Positions 42,718 through 51,387 of a stretch of 64,000 nt of DNA are shown here, piece after piece. This stretch comes from Zeimonas sp050187175. GTDB taxonomy: Bacteria > Pseudomonadota > Gammaproteobacteria > Burkholderiales > Burkholderiaceae_E. Every line of letters starts with the position of its first letter. The first letter of the stretch is position 1. A model generated the notes under the pieces. That model was not told where the DNA came from, did not search any database, and saw only the letters and a list, made by a program, of their open reading frames with translations. The DNA is taken from positions 1 to 64,000 of the forward strand of contig JBFWXS010000002.1 of assembly GCA_050187175.1 (NCBI GenBank), given 5' to 3'. The translations under genes and the position numbers were made by a program.

Positions 42718-43542
42718 ATGCTGGATTCAGCATTGATGCCCATCGCTGCGCCTTCACGGGCGGAGCTCGCCGCCGCAGCGCCGCGAACGATCCGCGAGCA
42801 CATCCGCGCCGGCCGCTGGCGCGGGCATACGAAGGGGCTGGCGGTCGGCTTTCACCAGGCCAATCTGATCGTGGTGCCGCACGCGAATGCGTTCGACTTC
42901 ATGCGTTTCTGCCAGCGCAATGCGGCCGCCTTTCCGCTGATCCACGTCACCGACCCCGGCGATCCCAGCCTGGATGCGGTCGCTGAAGGCGGCGACGTGC
43001 GCACCGATATCGGCTGCTATGACGTCTACGAGAACGGCGAGTTCAGCGGCAGCGTTACGCATCTGAACGATCTGTGGCGCGCGGATCACGTCGCATTCCT
43101 GACCGGCTGTGCGATCTCGCTCGAGCGGCCACTGCGCGAAGCCGGCATCCTTCTGCCGCAGGCCGCCGGTGACGAAGGGCCGTCGCCGATGTTCATGACG
43201 CGCATCGCCTGCAAGCCGGCCGGCGTGTTCGCCGGTCCGCTGGTGGTGGGGCTGCGCATCGTGCCGGACCGGTACGTGGTGCCGATGACGGCGGTCACCG
43301 CCCGGCATCCGGACTGCCACGGGGCTCCGGTGCACATCGGCGATCCTGCCGGGATCATCGATCGCTTCGACACGCCCGACTGGGGAACGCCGCGCAGCGT
43401 TCCAGCCGGCCATACCGCGATGTTCTGGGCCTGCGGCATGACGGCGCAAGCGGCCGCCATGAAGGCGCGCTTGCCGGAGCTGATCACGCAGTCGGTCGGG
43501 CACATGCTCGTCACCGACCTGCCGGTGACGGTGGGGCGCTGA
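42718..43542 (+). CDS. DUF1445 / UPF0317 family putative hydro-lyase
   Basis: This 274-residue protein matches the DUF1445 pattern: HQANLIVVPHANAFDFMRFC, VRTDIGCYDVYENG, VTHLNDLWRADHVAFLTGC, HGAPVHIGDPAGI and FWACGMTAQ. One related group contains D-glutamate cyclase, which dehydrates an amino acid to a lactam. In the operon with a TPP enzyme and an MmgE/PrpD protein it may dehydrate or cyclise a hydroxy or amino acid. An internal ATG at 42736 is an alternative start. Confidence 0.9.
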   Translation: MLDSALMPIAAPSRAELAAAAPRTIREHIRAGRWRGHTKGLAVGFHQANLIVVPHANAFDFMRFCQRNAAAFPLIHVTDPGDPSLDAVAEGGDVRTDIGCYDVYENGEFSGSVTHLNDLWRADHVAFLTGCAISLERPLREAGILLPQAAGDEGPSPMFMTRIACKPAGVFAGPLVVGLRIVPDRYVVPMTAVTARHPDCHGAPVHIGDPAGIIDRFDTPDWGTPRSVPAGHTAMFWACGMTAQAAAMKARLPELITQSVGHMLVTDLPVTVGR

Positions 43543-43543
43543 C

Positions 43544-45097
43544 ATGAACGGTGCTGAAAGCCTGGTCCGTACGCTGCTGGCCGGCGGCGTCGACGTCTGC
43601 TTCGCCAACCCGGGCACCTCGGAGATGCATTTCGTCGGCGCCCTCGATCGCGTCGACGGCATGCGCTGCGTGCTGGGCCTGTTCGAGGGCATCTGCAGCG
43701 GCGCCGCCGACGGCTACTATCGCATGGCCGACCGGCCGGCATCCACGCTGCTGCATCTGGGGCCGGGGCTGGCGAACGCGGCGGCCAATCTGCACAACGC
43801 GAGAAAAGCCGGCTCGGGCATCGTCAACATCGTCGGTGAGCATGCGCTGTATCACCTGGCGCACGATACGCCGCTGAGGGCCGACATCGAAGGCATCGCG
43901 CGGCCGTTCTCGCATTGGGTGAGGACTTCGCCGACTTCGCGCACCGTCGCTGCCGACGGCGCGCTGGCCATCCGCGAAGCGCGTACGGCGCCGGGCCGCG
44001 TCGCGACGCTGATCCTGCCGGCAGACACGGCGTGGGGCGAGGCCGAGGGCAGCGCCCCGGCGCTCGACGTCGCCGCGCCCGCCGCGCCGGCTGCGGAAGT
44101 CGTGGTGGCTGCGGCGCGGGCGCTGAGAACGGGCGGTGCTTCCGCGGTGCTTTACCTGGGAGGGCGCGCGATGCGCGCGGCCGGCCTCGAGCTCGCCGGC
44201 AGGATCGCTGCGGTCACCGGCTGCCGGCTGATGGCTGCCGGCGATACGGCCCGCATCGAGCGCGGCGCCGGCCGCGTGGCGGCGGCGCGGCTGTCCATCG
44301 TGGTGGATGCAGCACAGTCCGCGCTACAGGGTACGAGCCGGATGGTGCTGGTGGGGCTCAAGCCGCCGGCCGCCTTCTTCGCGTATCCCGGCAAGCCGAG
44401 CGTGCTGACACCGCCCGGCTGCGAGACCACCGTGCTATGCCCGGTCGACGGCGATCCGCTCGCTTCGCTGCGGTCGCTCGCCGACGAGCTGGACGCCGCC
44501 AACGCGAAGCCGGTCGCCGTGGCCCAGAGCGGCCGGCCCGCCGCGCCGACGGGCCGCATCACGCTGGACGGCCTCGGCCAGGCGCTGGGTGCCAACCTGC
44601 CGGAGGGCGCCATCGTGGTCGACGAGTCGGTCACTACCGGCCGCGGCTTCTTTCCGCATACTGCCGGCGCGCCGCCGCACGACTGGCTCAAGAACATGGG
44701 CGGCTCGATCGGCTTCGGCACCCCCGTCGCGGTCGGCGCCGCGATCGCCACCCCCGGCCGCAAGGTGATCGCGCTGGCCGGCGACGGCAGCGCCATGTAC
44801 ACCATACAGTCGCTGTGGACGATGGCACGCGAGTCGCTCGACGTCTGCGTGATCATCTTCTCGAATCGCACCTACAACATCCTGTACGGCCAGCTCGCGG
44901 ACGTCGGCGTGAGTACGCCGGGGCCCCGCGCCATCGACATGCTCACCATAGGACGGCCCGTGATCGACTTCCCCGGCCTGGCACGCAGCCTGGGCGTTCC
45001 TGCGACGCAGGCGCATGACCTCGAACAGTTCGCACAGCAACTGGCCCGCGCCATGTCGCACGCGGGTCCGTGCCTGATCGACGTGGTGATGCCGTGA
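43544..45097 (+). CDS. Thiamine pyrophosphate enzyme, acetolactate synthase-like
   Basis: This 517-residue TPP-dependent enzyme has Glu48 (LFEGICSGAADGY), the residue that activates the cofactor, and the TPP/Mg motif GDGSAMYTIQSL...NRTYNI at about residues 408-437. The middle domain lacks obvious FAD features. It could be a 2-oxo acid decarboxylase or carboligase. It starts one base after DUF1445 and overlaps the MmgE/PrpD gene by four bases (GTGA), showing tight coupling. Confidence 0.9.
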   Translation: MNGAESLVRTLLAGGVDVCFANPGTSEMHFVGALDRVDGMRCVLGLFEGICSGAADGYYRMADRPASTLLHLGPGLANAAANLHNARKAGSGIVNIVGEHALYHLAHDTPLRADIEGIARPFSHWVRTSPTSRTVAADGALAIREARTAPGRVATLILPADTAWGEAEGSAPALDVAAPAAPAAEVVVAAARALRTGGASAVLYLGGRAMRAAGLELAGRIAAVTGCRLMAAGDTARIERGAGRVAAARLSIVVDAAQSALQGTSRMVLVGLKPPAAFFAYPGKPSVLTPPGCETTVLCPVDGDPLASLRSLADELDAANAKPVAVAQSGRPAAPTGRITLDGLGQALGANLPEGAIVVDESVTTGRGFFPHTAGAPPHDWLKNMGGSIGFGTPVAVGAAIATPGRKVIALAGDGSAMYTIQSLWTMARESLDVCVIIFSNRTYNILYGQLADVGVSTPGPRAIDMLTIGRPVIDFPGLARSLGVPATQAHDLEQFAQQLARAMSHAGPCLIDVVMP

Positions 45098-46437
45098 ACG
45101 CGGACGGACTGACGCGCGAACTGGCGCGCTTCGTCTCCGGCATCGCACGCGAAGGCGCGCCGGCCGAAGCTCACGAGGCGGCCAAGACCGGCTTCATCGA
45201 CAGCTGCGCCACCTTGATCGGCGGGCGCAACGAACCGGTGGTGATCACGGCGCTGCGCGGTCTGTCGCCGCTGCCTGCCGGACAGGCGCCGCTGCTGTTC
45301 GGCGACCGGAAGGCGGATGCCGCCGGCGCCGCGCTGGTCAACGGCATTGCCGCGCACGCGCTCGACTATGACGACGTATCGCTGCGCGGACACCCAAGCG
45401 CGGTAATGGTCCCGGCCATTCTGTCGCTGGCGGCCGAACTGCACAGCAGCGGCGCGCGCATGCTCGACGCCTATGTCGCCGGTTACGAGACCTGGGGCGA
45501 ACTGGTCGATCGCGAGCCTGGCATCCACCATATCAAGGGCTGGCATCCGACCGGCATCTTCGGGTCGATCGCTGCTGCCGCCGCTGCCGCCGTGCTGATG
45601 AACCTGGATGAGGAGCAGAGCCTGCACGCACTGGGTCTGGGCGCCAGCCAGAGCGCCGGCCTGATGTCGAACTTCGGGGCCATGTCCAAGCCTTTCCACG
45701 CCGGTCGCGCCGCGCAGGCCGGCATCGTCGCGGCGCGGCTGGCGCGCGCCGGCTTCACGGCGAGCGTCGACTCGCTCGAGCATTCGCAGGGCTTCCTCGC
45801 CGCGGTCTCGCCGCGCGGCGAGGTCGACCGCACGCGGCCTGCCGCCGTCCTGTCCGGCCTGCAGCTGCCGACGCGCCGCATGAACGTGAAGCGCTATCCT
45901 CTGTGCTACTACACGCATCGCGCGCTCGACGGCATGCTGGCCTTGCGCGCCGCGCGTGCCATCGATCCGGCGGAAGTCGAGCGCGTCGAGGTGAGGATGA
46001 GCCAGGAGCATGCGACGGTGCTGCGCAACCATAGACCCGCCACGGGCCTGGCTGCCAAGTTCAGCATCGAGTTCGCCATGGCGTGCGCGCTGGTTGCCGG
46101 TCGCGCCGGCCTGACCGAGCTCGACGATGCCTTCGTCGGCCTGCCGCAAGTGCAGCGGCTGATCGAGCGTGTGCACGTGACGCCGATCGCCGCCGACGAT
46201 CCCGGTACGCCGGGTGCGGCCTGGGCCGATCAGGTGATCGTCAGCCTGCGCGGCGGACGCGTGCTGGAAGGCGAACCGGTGCATCAGGCGCTCGGCCACG
46301 CGGAACGGCCGCTGGGCCGCGACGAGCTGTGGGCCAAGTTCCAGGACGCGCTGGCCTACGGACGCTACGACGGCGATGCGCGCGCGCTGTTCGACCGGCT
46401 CTCCACGCTCGAGCGGCAGCCGCGCTTCGACGGCTGA
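45094..46437 (+). CDS. MmgE/PrpD-family protein
   Basis: This 447-residue protein is of the family that contains 2-methylcitrate dehydratase and cis-aconitate decarboxylase. It has NGIAAHALDYDD, GATxxA-like stretches, and AMSKPFHAGRAAQAG. The reaction type is removal of water or CO2 from a tricarboxylate-like acid. The GTG at 45094 overlaps the TPP gene stop. The downstream C5-dicarboxylate-like cassette (48275-52554) makes a link to itaconate-type chemistry possible, but this is inference. Confidence 0.9.
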   Translation: MNADGLTRELARFVSGIAREGAPAEAHEAAKTGFIDSCATLIGGRNEPVVITALRGLSPLPAGQAPLLFGDRKADAAGAALVNGIAAHALDYDDVSLRGHPSAVMVPAILSLAAELHSSGARMLDAYVAGYETWGELVDREPGIHHIKGWHPTGIFGSIAAAAAAAVLMNLDEEQSLHALGLGASQSAGLMSNFGAMSKPFHAGRAAQAGIVAARLARAGFTASVDSLEHSQGFLAAVSPRGEVDRTRPAAVLSGLQLPTRRMNVKRYPLCYYTHRALDGMLALRAARAIDPAEVERVEVRMSQEHATVLRNHRPATGLAAKFSIEFAMACALVAGRAGLTELDDAFVGLPQVQRLIERVHVTPIAADDPGTPGAAWADQVIVSLRGGRVLEGEPVHQALGHAERPLGRDELWAKFQDALAYGRYDGDARALFDRLSTLERQPRFDG

Positions 46438-46464
46438 GGCCGCGGGCGCGTAAACTGATCCGCC

Positions 46465-47379
46465 ATGGACTCCGAGCAGCACGCCGAACCTCCCGAGCAT
46501 CCGGAGCAGCGTCCCGAGCAGCATCCTCCCGATGCCGCTGACATGCCGCTCACGCAGGTGGCGCCCGACCTCCCCTACGGCAAGCCGGTGGGTTCGCTGC
46601 ACCGCGCGCTCGAACTGCTCGAGCTGTTCGCGGTCGAGCAGCGCCCGCTGACGGTCGGCGAGGTCGCGCAGCGGCTCAGCTATCCGCAGTCGAGCACCTC
46701 GGTGCTGCTGCACGGCCTGAGCGGCCTGGGCTATCTGCAGCACGACCGGCACGCGCGCACCTTCGTGCCCACGCTGCGCGTCAGCTTTCTCGGCATGTGG
46801 CTGCATCAGCGGGTGCTCGCGCAGGGCAGCCTGCTCGACTTCATGGAAATGCTGGCCAGCCGCTCGGGCCATGTCGCCATGCTGGCGATGCAGAACGGCC
46901 TGTATGCGCAGTACATCCACATCGTGGCGGCACGCAGCTCGCGCGTCGGACTCAAGCCCGGGCTGCTGCGGCCCATCTGCCGCTCGGCCGTCGGCAAGGT
47001 GCTGCTGAGTACGATGGCCAACGCGGAGATCCTGCGGATAGTGCGCAACGTCAACGCCATCGACACTGATTTCCCCGAGCCCGTGGATGCCAAGGCGCTG
47101 CTCGCGGAAATCGCCGACTGCCGCCGCACCGGCTTCGCGTTCAGCTCCGGCTCGGTGACGCCGGGTTCGTCGGTGATCGCCACGCGTGTGCCGGACGTCG
47201 GCGGGCAGACCGTCGCGGTCGGCATCGGCGTCCATAGCTGGGAACGCGAGAACCTGCAGCAGCCGATGATGGATCTGTTGCGCGAGGCGATAGCGGTGCA
47301 TTTCGCGGACGGAGGGGCGGCGAATCGGCCGCGAGTACAGGTGGCGCAGACTGGCTACGCGGTCGTCAAGACTTCCTGA
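46465..47379 (+). CDS. IclR-family transcriptional regulator
   Basis: This 304-residue regulator has an N-terminal winged helix at about residues 43-105 (SLHRALELLELFAVEQRPLT, SYPQSSTSVLLHGLSGLGYL) and a C-terminal IclR effector domain (RPICRSAVGKVLLSTM, SSVIATRVPDVGGQTVAVGIG). The first 40 residues are Pro/Glu-rich and unusual. It lies 27 bases after the MmgE/PrpD gene and probably controls its own operon. The repeat island begins right after it. Confidence 0.92.
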   Translation: MDSEQHAEPPEHPEQRPEQHPPDAADMPLTQVAPDLPYGKPVGSLHRALELLELFAVEQRPLTVGEVAQRLSYPQSSTSVLLHGLSGLGYLQHDRHARTFVPTLRVSFLGMWLHQRVLAQGSLLDFMEMLASRSGHVAMLAMQNGLYAQYIHIVAARSSRVGLKPGLLRPICRSAVGKVLLSTMANAEILRIVRNVNAIDTDFPEPVDAKALLAEIADCRRTGFAFSSGSVTPGSSVIATRVPDVGGQTVAVGIGVHSWERENLQQPMMDLLREAIAVHFADGGAANRPRVQVAQTGYAVVKTS

Positions 47380-47410
47380 GCGTTGGAGGGTTCGTGCCGC
47401 GGTTGTGGCG

Positions 47411-47785
47411 GGCAAAGGCGTGGGCCGGGCGCTGCGGCTGGGCATCGTGACAGGGCGTCGCGCCGGGCCGCGTGGCGCGCCTGGCGCGTGGCCCCAGTGG
47501 GCGCGGCGCTGATGCTTGCCCCTTTGCTACGCAAAGGGGTTCCCTGCGATGCTCGGAAGCTTGGCCCACGGCGTGACTCGCTGCGCTCCCCTTTGGGGAG
47601 CTCCGCTCAGACAGACGCCGTAAGTCAGAATGGTGGCGCGCTTTGCGCGCGGGCCAAGCTTCCTGCGCTTCTCGGCTGCGCATACAGCGCCGCGCCCACT
47701 GGGGCCACGCGCCAGGCGCGCCACGCGGCCCGGCGCGACGCCCTGTCACGATGCCCAGCCGCAGCGCCCGGCCCACGCCTTTGCC
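47411..47785. repeat. Element with perfect 101-bp terminal inverted repeats
   Basis: Positions 47411-47511 are the exact reverse complement of 47685-47785, all 101 bases. The similarity continues imperfectly about 15 bases outside each end. The 173-base centre holds further nested dyads: a nine-base stem at 47519-47539, a six-base stem at 47586-47600, and a 13-base inverted pair GGAAGCTTGGCCC (47555-47567) with its complement at 47651-47663. There is no transposase gene. It could be a miniature transposable element or a large RNA hairpin. The perfect match suggests recent formation or gene-conversion upkeep. Confidence 0.9.
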
Positions 47786-48032
47786 GATACAGCGGTGGCA
47801 GGCAAAGAAATCCGGCTCGCCTGTCGGCTCGTGTACAAACCTAGCGCGATTCGTGCAGCCGAATCGCACAGCTCGCGCGAGGCGGCCTGGATATGTGCTC
47901 GAGAATGAAGGCCGCGCGCTGCTCGACAGCCGTCGCGACGCACATTGGATGCGCTCGTCATCAAGCAGGTTGAACAAAGAAAAGTCGCTTCAGACGCCGC
48001 CTGGTTCTTCTTGGCATGCCACAGTCTTTGCA

Positions 48033-48151
48033 GGGAGCGGCAGGCGCGGGTCGGCGGCTGGGATGTATGCGGCGCCGAGCAGCGCAGGGCAGTCGGCCCA
48101 CAGGGCCGACCGCCGCATCATCCCAGCCGCCGACCCGCGCCTGCCGCTCCC
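48033..48151. repeat. 119-bp palindromic element
   Basis: The 41-base arm 48033-48073 pairs with 48112-48151 with only one unpaired base. An inner hairpin GTCGGCCC-ACA-GGGCCGAC sits at 48092-48110. The right outer arm and flank (48133-48162) recur at positions 1-30 of the window with two differences, so this is a dispersed repeat in intergenic DNA. It resembles palindromic repeats that act in mRNA ends or nucleoid binding; no function can be fixed. Confidence 0.85.
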
Positions 48152-48274
48152 CCGCTACAACCGGAGCACGAGACCACCCGCGCCTGCAAGCGACCGCAAA
48201 TCAGCCCCTTAATATCTGGAGCACACGGCCCGACGACCATTGGCCCGCCGTCGAATCGACCCTAGCATAGCCGC

Positions 48275-49477
48275 ATGACTGCCAATCACTCCACCAAATC
48301 TTCCGCGGCGCCGGTGACGCTGACCCTCGGCGAAGACCACGCGGACATCCGGCATGCAGTGCGCCGTGTCTGCGAAGGCTTTCCGCAGGAATACTGGCGT
48401 GCGCTCGACGAGCGTGAGGACTATCCCACCGAGTTCATCCGTGCGATGACCGAGGCCGGCTTCCTGGCTGCGCTGATCCCCGAGGAGTACGGCGGGTCGG
48501 GGCTGCCGTTGCGCGCCGCTGCGGTCATCATGGAGGAAGTCTGCGCGGCGGGCTGCCATGCCGCGGCAGGTCATGCGCAGATGTACACCATGGGCACGGT
48601 GTTGCGCCATGGCAGCGCGGAACAGAAGCGCCGCTATCTGCCGCAGATCGCCGCCGGCAAGCTGCGCCTGCAGGCCTTCGGAGTGACCGAGCCGACCACG
48701 GGCTCCGACACCACGCAGTTGAAGACGCGCGCGGTCCGCACCGCCGACGGCTATCGCATCAATGGCCAGAAGGTATGGACCTCGCGGGCGCAGCATTCCG
48801 ATCTGATGCTGCTGCTGGCTCGCACGACGCCAGCGTCGGAGGTCAAGAACCGGACCGACGGCGTCTCGACCTTCCTGATCGATCTGCGCGAGGCCCAGCA
48901 GCGCGGTCTCACCATTCGTCCGATCAAGGCCATGGTGAACCACCATGCCACCGAGGTCTTCATGGAAGACCTGGACGTGCCGGCGGATGCCTTGATCGGC
49001 GAGGAGGGGAAGGGTTTTCGCTACATCCTCGACGGCATGAACGCCGAACGCATGATCACGGCGGCCGAGGCGATCGGCTCGACTCGCTGGTTCGTGCGCA
49101 AGGCCAGCGCGTATGCGAAGGAGCGCGTCGTCTTCAAGCGGCCGATCGGCGCCAACCAGGCGATCCAGTTTCCGATCGCGCAGGCGCACGTCCAGATGGA
49201 GGCCGCGGACCTGATGGTCCGGCGCGCGACCGCGCTGTTCGAGGCCGGTCTGCCGTGTGGTGCCGAAGCGAACATGGCGCGCTATCTGGCCGCTGAATGT
49301 CTGTGGAACGCCGCGGAGGCCTGCATGCAGACGCACGGCGGCTTCGGCTTCGCGCGCGAGTACGACGTGGAGCGCAAGTGGCGCGAGGCCCGGCTTGCGC
49401 GTATCGCGCCGGTCTCGACGAACCTGATCCTGGGCAACATCGCGCAGCACGTGCTCGGCTTGCCTCGCTCGTACTGA
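48275..49477 (+). CDS. Acyl-CoA dehydrogenase
   Basis: This 400-residue acyl-CoA dehydrogenase has ALIPEEYGGSGLPLR, FGVTEPTTGSDT, GQKVWTSRAQ and THGGFGFAREYDVERKWRE. As in the enzyme at 18519, the C-terminal YEGT base motif is absent (RIAPVSTNLI), and a glutamate is found in GMNAERM, the position used by isovaleryl-CoA dehydrogenase. It leads a four-gene cassette with a hydratase, a CitE-type lyase and a CaiB CoA-transferase. It may make an enoyl-CoA such as mesaconyl- or itaconyl-CoA from a branched C5 acid. Confidence 0.92.
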   Translation: MTANHSTKSSAAPVTLTLGEDHADIRHAVRRVCEGFPQEYWRALDEREDYPTEFIRAMTEAGFLAALIPEEYGGSGLPLRAAAVIMEEVCAAGCHAAAGHAQMYTMGTVLRHGSAEQKRRYLPQIAAGKLRLQAFGVTEPTTGSDTTQLKTRAVRTADGYRINGQKVWTSRAQHSDLMLLLARTTPASEVKNRTDGVSTFLIDLREAQQRGLTIRPIKAMVNHHATEVFMEDLDVPADALIGEEGKGFRYILDGMNAERMITAAEAIGSTRWFVRKASAYAKERVVFKRPIGANQAIQFPIAQAHVQMEAADLMVRRATALFEAGLPCGAEANMARYLAAECLWNAAEACMQTHGGFGFAREYDVERKWREARLARIAPVSTNLILGNIAQHVLGLPRSY

Positions 49478-49490
49478 TTCGCTTCCTGGG

Positions 49491-50423
49491 ATGAACGCCA
49501 TGGTCGAAGCTTTCCCGCGGGGTGGTGACATCGCCGCCGGTCTCGCCGGCTGGCTGGGCCGCTCGATGAGCGTCGACGACGAGATCACGCTGGCCGCCGT
49601 GCGGCGCATGGCGGCCATGCTGGATCTCGATCCCGACGCCTTCGAGCGTGGCGTGGCCTTGCCGCCGCACTGGTATTCGATGTTCTTCACCTTGAACGCG
49701 CGCCGTTCGCAGATCGGCCATGACGGCCATCCGCGCAAGGGCGAGTTCCTGCCGCCGGTGCCGCTGCCGCGCCGCATGTTCGTCGGCCGCAAGGTCAGCT
49801 TTCCCGGTGTGTTGCGAGTCGGCGATCGAGCGGTCAGGCGCTCGGAGATCGCCGGCATCGAGCAGAAGGAGGGACGCAGCGGGACGCTGGTGTTCCTGAA
49901 GATCGTGCATACCATCGAAGTGGCCGGCCGGCCGGTGGTCGTCGAAGAGCAGCAAGTCGTGTACCGCAATGCGGCCGACGGCGGCGGCCAGCGGGCGACG
50001 CAGGCGCCGGCACCGGCGCCGACATCGGTGCCGGCGCCGGCACCGGTGCTGGTCCCTGGCGATGCCGCATGGTGCGAGCAATGGGAGATGGATCCGGTCC
50101 TGGTGTTTCGCTACTCTGCGCTAACCTGGAACGGCCATCGGATCCACTATGACGCCGACTATGCGAGGCGTGAGGAAGGCTACCCCGGCTGTGTCATGAA
50201 CGGCGCGCTCACCGTGCATCTGGTGATCGAAGAGGCGCTGAAGCGCGCCGGCGGACGCAGGCTCGCTGGCCTGGAGGCGAAGCTCGTCAAGCCGCTGTTC
50301 GTCGGCGGCACGCTGACCGTGGCGGGCGGGCTGCCTGCCGATGGCCGCATGGCTGCCTGGGCTGGCGATGCCGACGGCCAGCTCGCGGCCAGCTGCACGC
50401 TGCATTTCGAGGAGGCCGCATGA
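49491..50423 (+). CDS. MaoC/FAS1-like hydratase (mesaconyl/itaconyl-CoA hydratase-like)
   Basis: This 310-residue double hot-dog protein has an N-terminal FAS1-like dehydratase part (LPPHWYSMFF) and a C-terminal part with RYSALTWNGHRIHYDADYAR, where the His is in the usual hydratase site. Mesaconyl-C4-CoA and itaconyl-CoA hydratases have this layout. An Ala-Pro-rich linker at about residues 171-187 contains a 14-base DNA repeat (50003-50016 and 50033-50046) absent from the paralog at 54511. Its end overlaps the CitE-type gene by four bases. Confidence 0.87.
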   Translation: MNAMVEAFPRGGDIAAGLAGWLGRSMSVDDEITLAAVRRMAAMLDLDPDAFERGVALPPHWYSMFFTLNARRSQIGHDGHPRKGEFLPPVPLPRRMFVGRKVSFPGVLRVGDRAVRRSEIAGIEQKEGRSGTLVFLKIVHTIEVAGRPVVVEEQQVVYRNAADGGGQRATQAPAPAPTSVPAPAPVLVPGDAAWCEQWEMDPVLVFRYSALTWNGHRIHYDADYARREEGYPGCVMNGALTVHLVIEEALKRAGGRRLAGLEAKLVKPLFVGGTLTVAGGLPADGRMAAWAGDADGQLAASCTLHFEEAA

Positions 50424-51376
50424 TGCGTCTGCTGCCGGCCTGGCGTTCGCTGCTGTTCTGTCCTGCCCATTCCGATCGTTTCGTCGCCAAGGCGCATACG
50501 CGCGGCGCCGATGCCGTCATCCTCGATCTGGAGGATTCGGTCGCGCCGGCCGAGAAGCCGGCGGCCCGCGAACGCCTGCGCGATGCCGCTGCAACGGTGG
50601 GCCAGAGCGGCGCCGACGTCGTGGTGCGCATCAACCGCGAGCTGCCGCTGGCGGTGCAGGACATTCACGCGGCCGTCGGCAGGACGGTGAGCGCGCTGAT
50701 GCTGCCCAAGGTGATGGGTCCCGAGCACGTGCGCCTGCTCGCCGAGGTGGTCGCCGAGCGCGAGCTGGCGCTCGGTCTGCCGGTCGGTCATACGCGCTTC
50801 GCGGTGCTGGTCGAGTCGGCGGCGGCGCTCGAACAGCTCCCCGCCATTGCGCGGGCCGATCCGCGCGTGGTCTCGCTGGCAGTGGGCGGAGAGGATCTGG
50901 CGACCGATCTCGACGCGCAACCGACCGCCGACTCGCTGTACGTTGCCAAGATGCTGGGCGTTCACGCGGCTCGCGCCGCCGGCATCCTGCCGATGGGCGT
51001 GCTCGCCAGTGTCGCCGAGGTGGCGGACAGCGCGCCCTATCAGGCGATGCTGCAGCGCTCGCGCGCGCTCGGCTTTGCCTGCGCCACCTGCGTGCACCCC
51101 GCGCAGGTGGCGCCGTTGAACGAGGCCTTCGGTCCGACGCCGGAGCAATTGCAGCATGCCCGCCGGTTGACAGTCGCGTACGAGCAGGGGCTGGTGCAGG
51201 GCAGCGGCGCCGTGCTCTTCGAGGGCCTCATGGTGGACCGGCCGGTGGCGGACCGCGCCTATCGGCTGCTGGCGCGCGCGGGACAGGCACGGCCGGGGCA
51301 GCTACGTGCGGAGCAGAGTACGGATCAGCGCATGAATCAGCGTATGGATCAGCGCATGAACCAGGATTCGAATTAG
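50420..51376 (+). CDS. CitE-like (HpcH/HpaI) CoA ester lyase
   Basis: This 318-residue TIM-barrel lyase has LLFCPAHSDRF at the start, ILDLEDSVAPAEK with metal-binding acids, and VESAAALEQLPAIA and GGEDLATDL further on. Related enzymes split citramalyl-CoA or beta-methylmalyl-CoA. After the hydratase this would give acetyl-CoA and pyruvate or glyoxylate, which is inference. The last 20 residues come from a 12-base tandem repeat and are Gln/Met-rich, unlike the family. Confidence 0.9.
   Translation: MMRLLPAWRSLLFCPAHSDRFVAKAHTRGADAVILDLEDSVAPAEKPAARERLRDAAATVGQSGADVVVRINRELPLAVQDIHAAVGRTVSALMLPKVMGPEHVRLLAEVVAERELALGLPVGHTRFAVLVESAAALEQLPAIARADPRVVSLAVGGEDLATDLDAQPTADSLYVAKMLGVHAARAAGILPMGVLASVAEVADSAPYQAMLQRSRALGFACATCVHPAQVAPLNEAFGPTPEQLQHARRLTVAYEQGLVQGSGAVLFEGLMVDRPVADRAYRLLARAGQARPGQLRAEQSTDQRMNQRMDQRMNQDSN
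51323..51370 (+). repeat. In-frame 12-bp tandem repeat at the lyase C-terminus
   Basis: GATCAGCGCATG (51323-51334), AATCAGCGTATG, GATCAGCGCATG and the degenerate AACCAGGATTCG run to 51370 without gaps. The copies encode repeats of Asp/Asn-Gln-Arg-Met. Because 12 is a multiple of three, gain or loss of a unit would keep the frame, so strain variation in tail length is likely. Confidence 0.88.
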
Positions 51377-51387
51377 AGGAAGCCAGG

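Larger units (their letters stand above)
47380..48274. other. Gene-free island with two palindromic elements
   Basis: No coding sequence is supported in these 895 bases. They hold the 375-bp inverted-repeat element (47411-47785) and the 119-bp palindrome (48033-48151). Between them, 47786-48032 has no feature I can name. The last 120 bases before the acyl-CoA dehydrogenase gene are somewhat richer in A and T (TTAATATC near 48209) and may hold its promoter, but no good -35/-10 pair was found. Confidence 0.7.

Noticed and set aside
44872..47445. 857-codon minus-strand frame opposite the TPP, MmgE/PrpD and IclR genes
   Set aside because: Antisense shadow of three well-supported genes.
47411..47785. 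Insertion sequence
   Set aside because: The 173-base centre cannot encode a transposase and no target duplication was recognised, so only a non-coding inverted-repeat element is claimed.
47366..48265. Several short open frames in the palindromic island
   Set aside because: They translate the arms of the inverted repeats, differ in every frame and have no ribosome sites.
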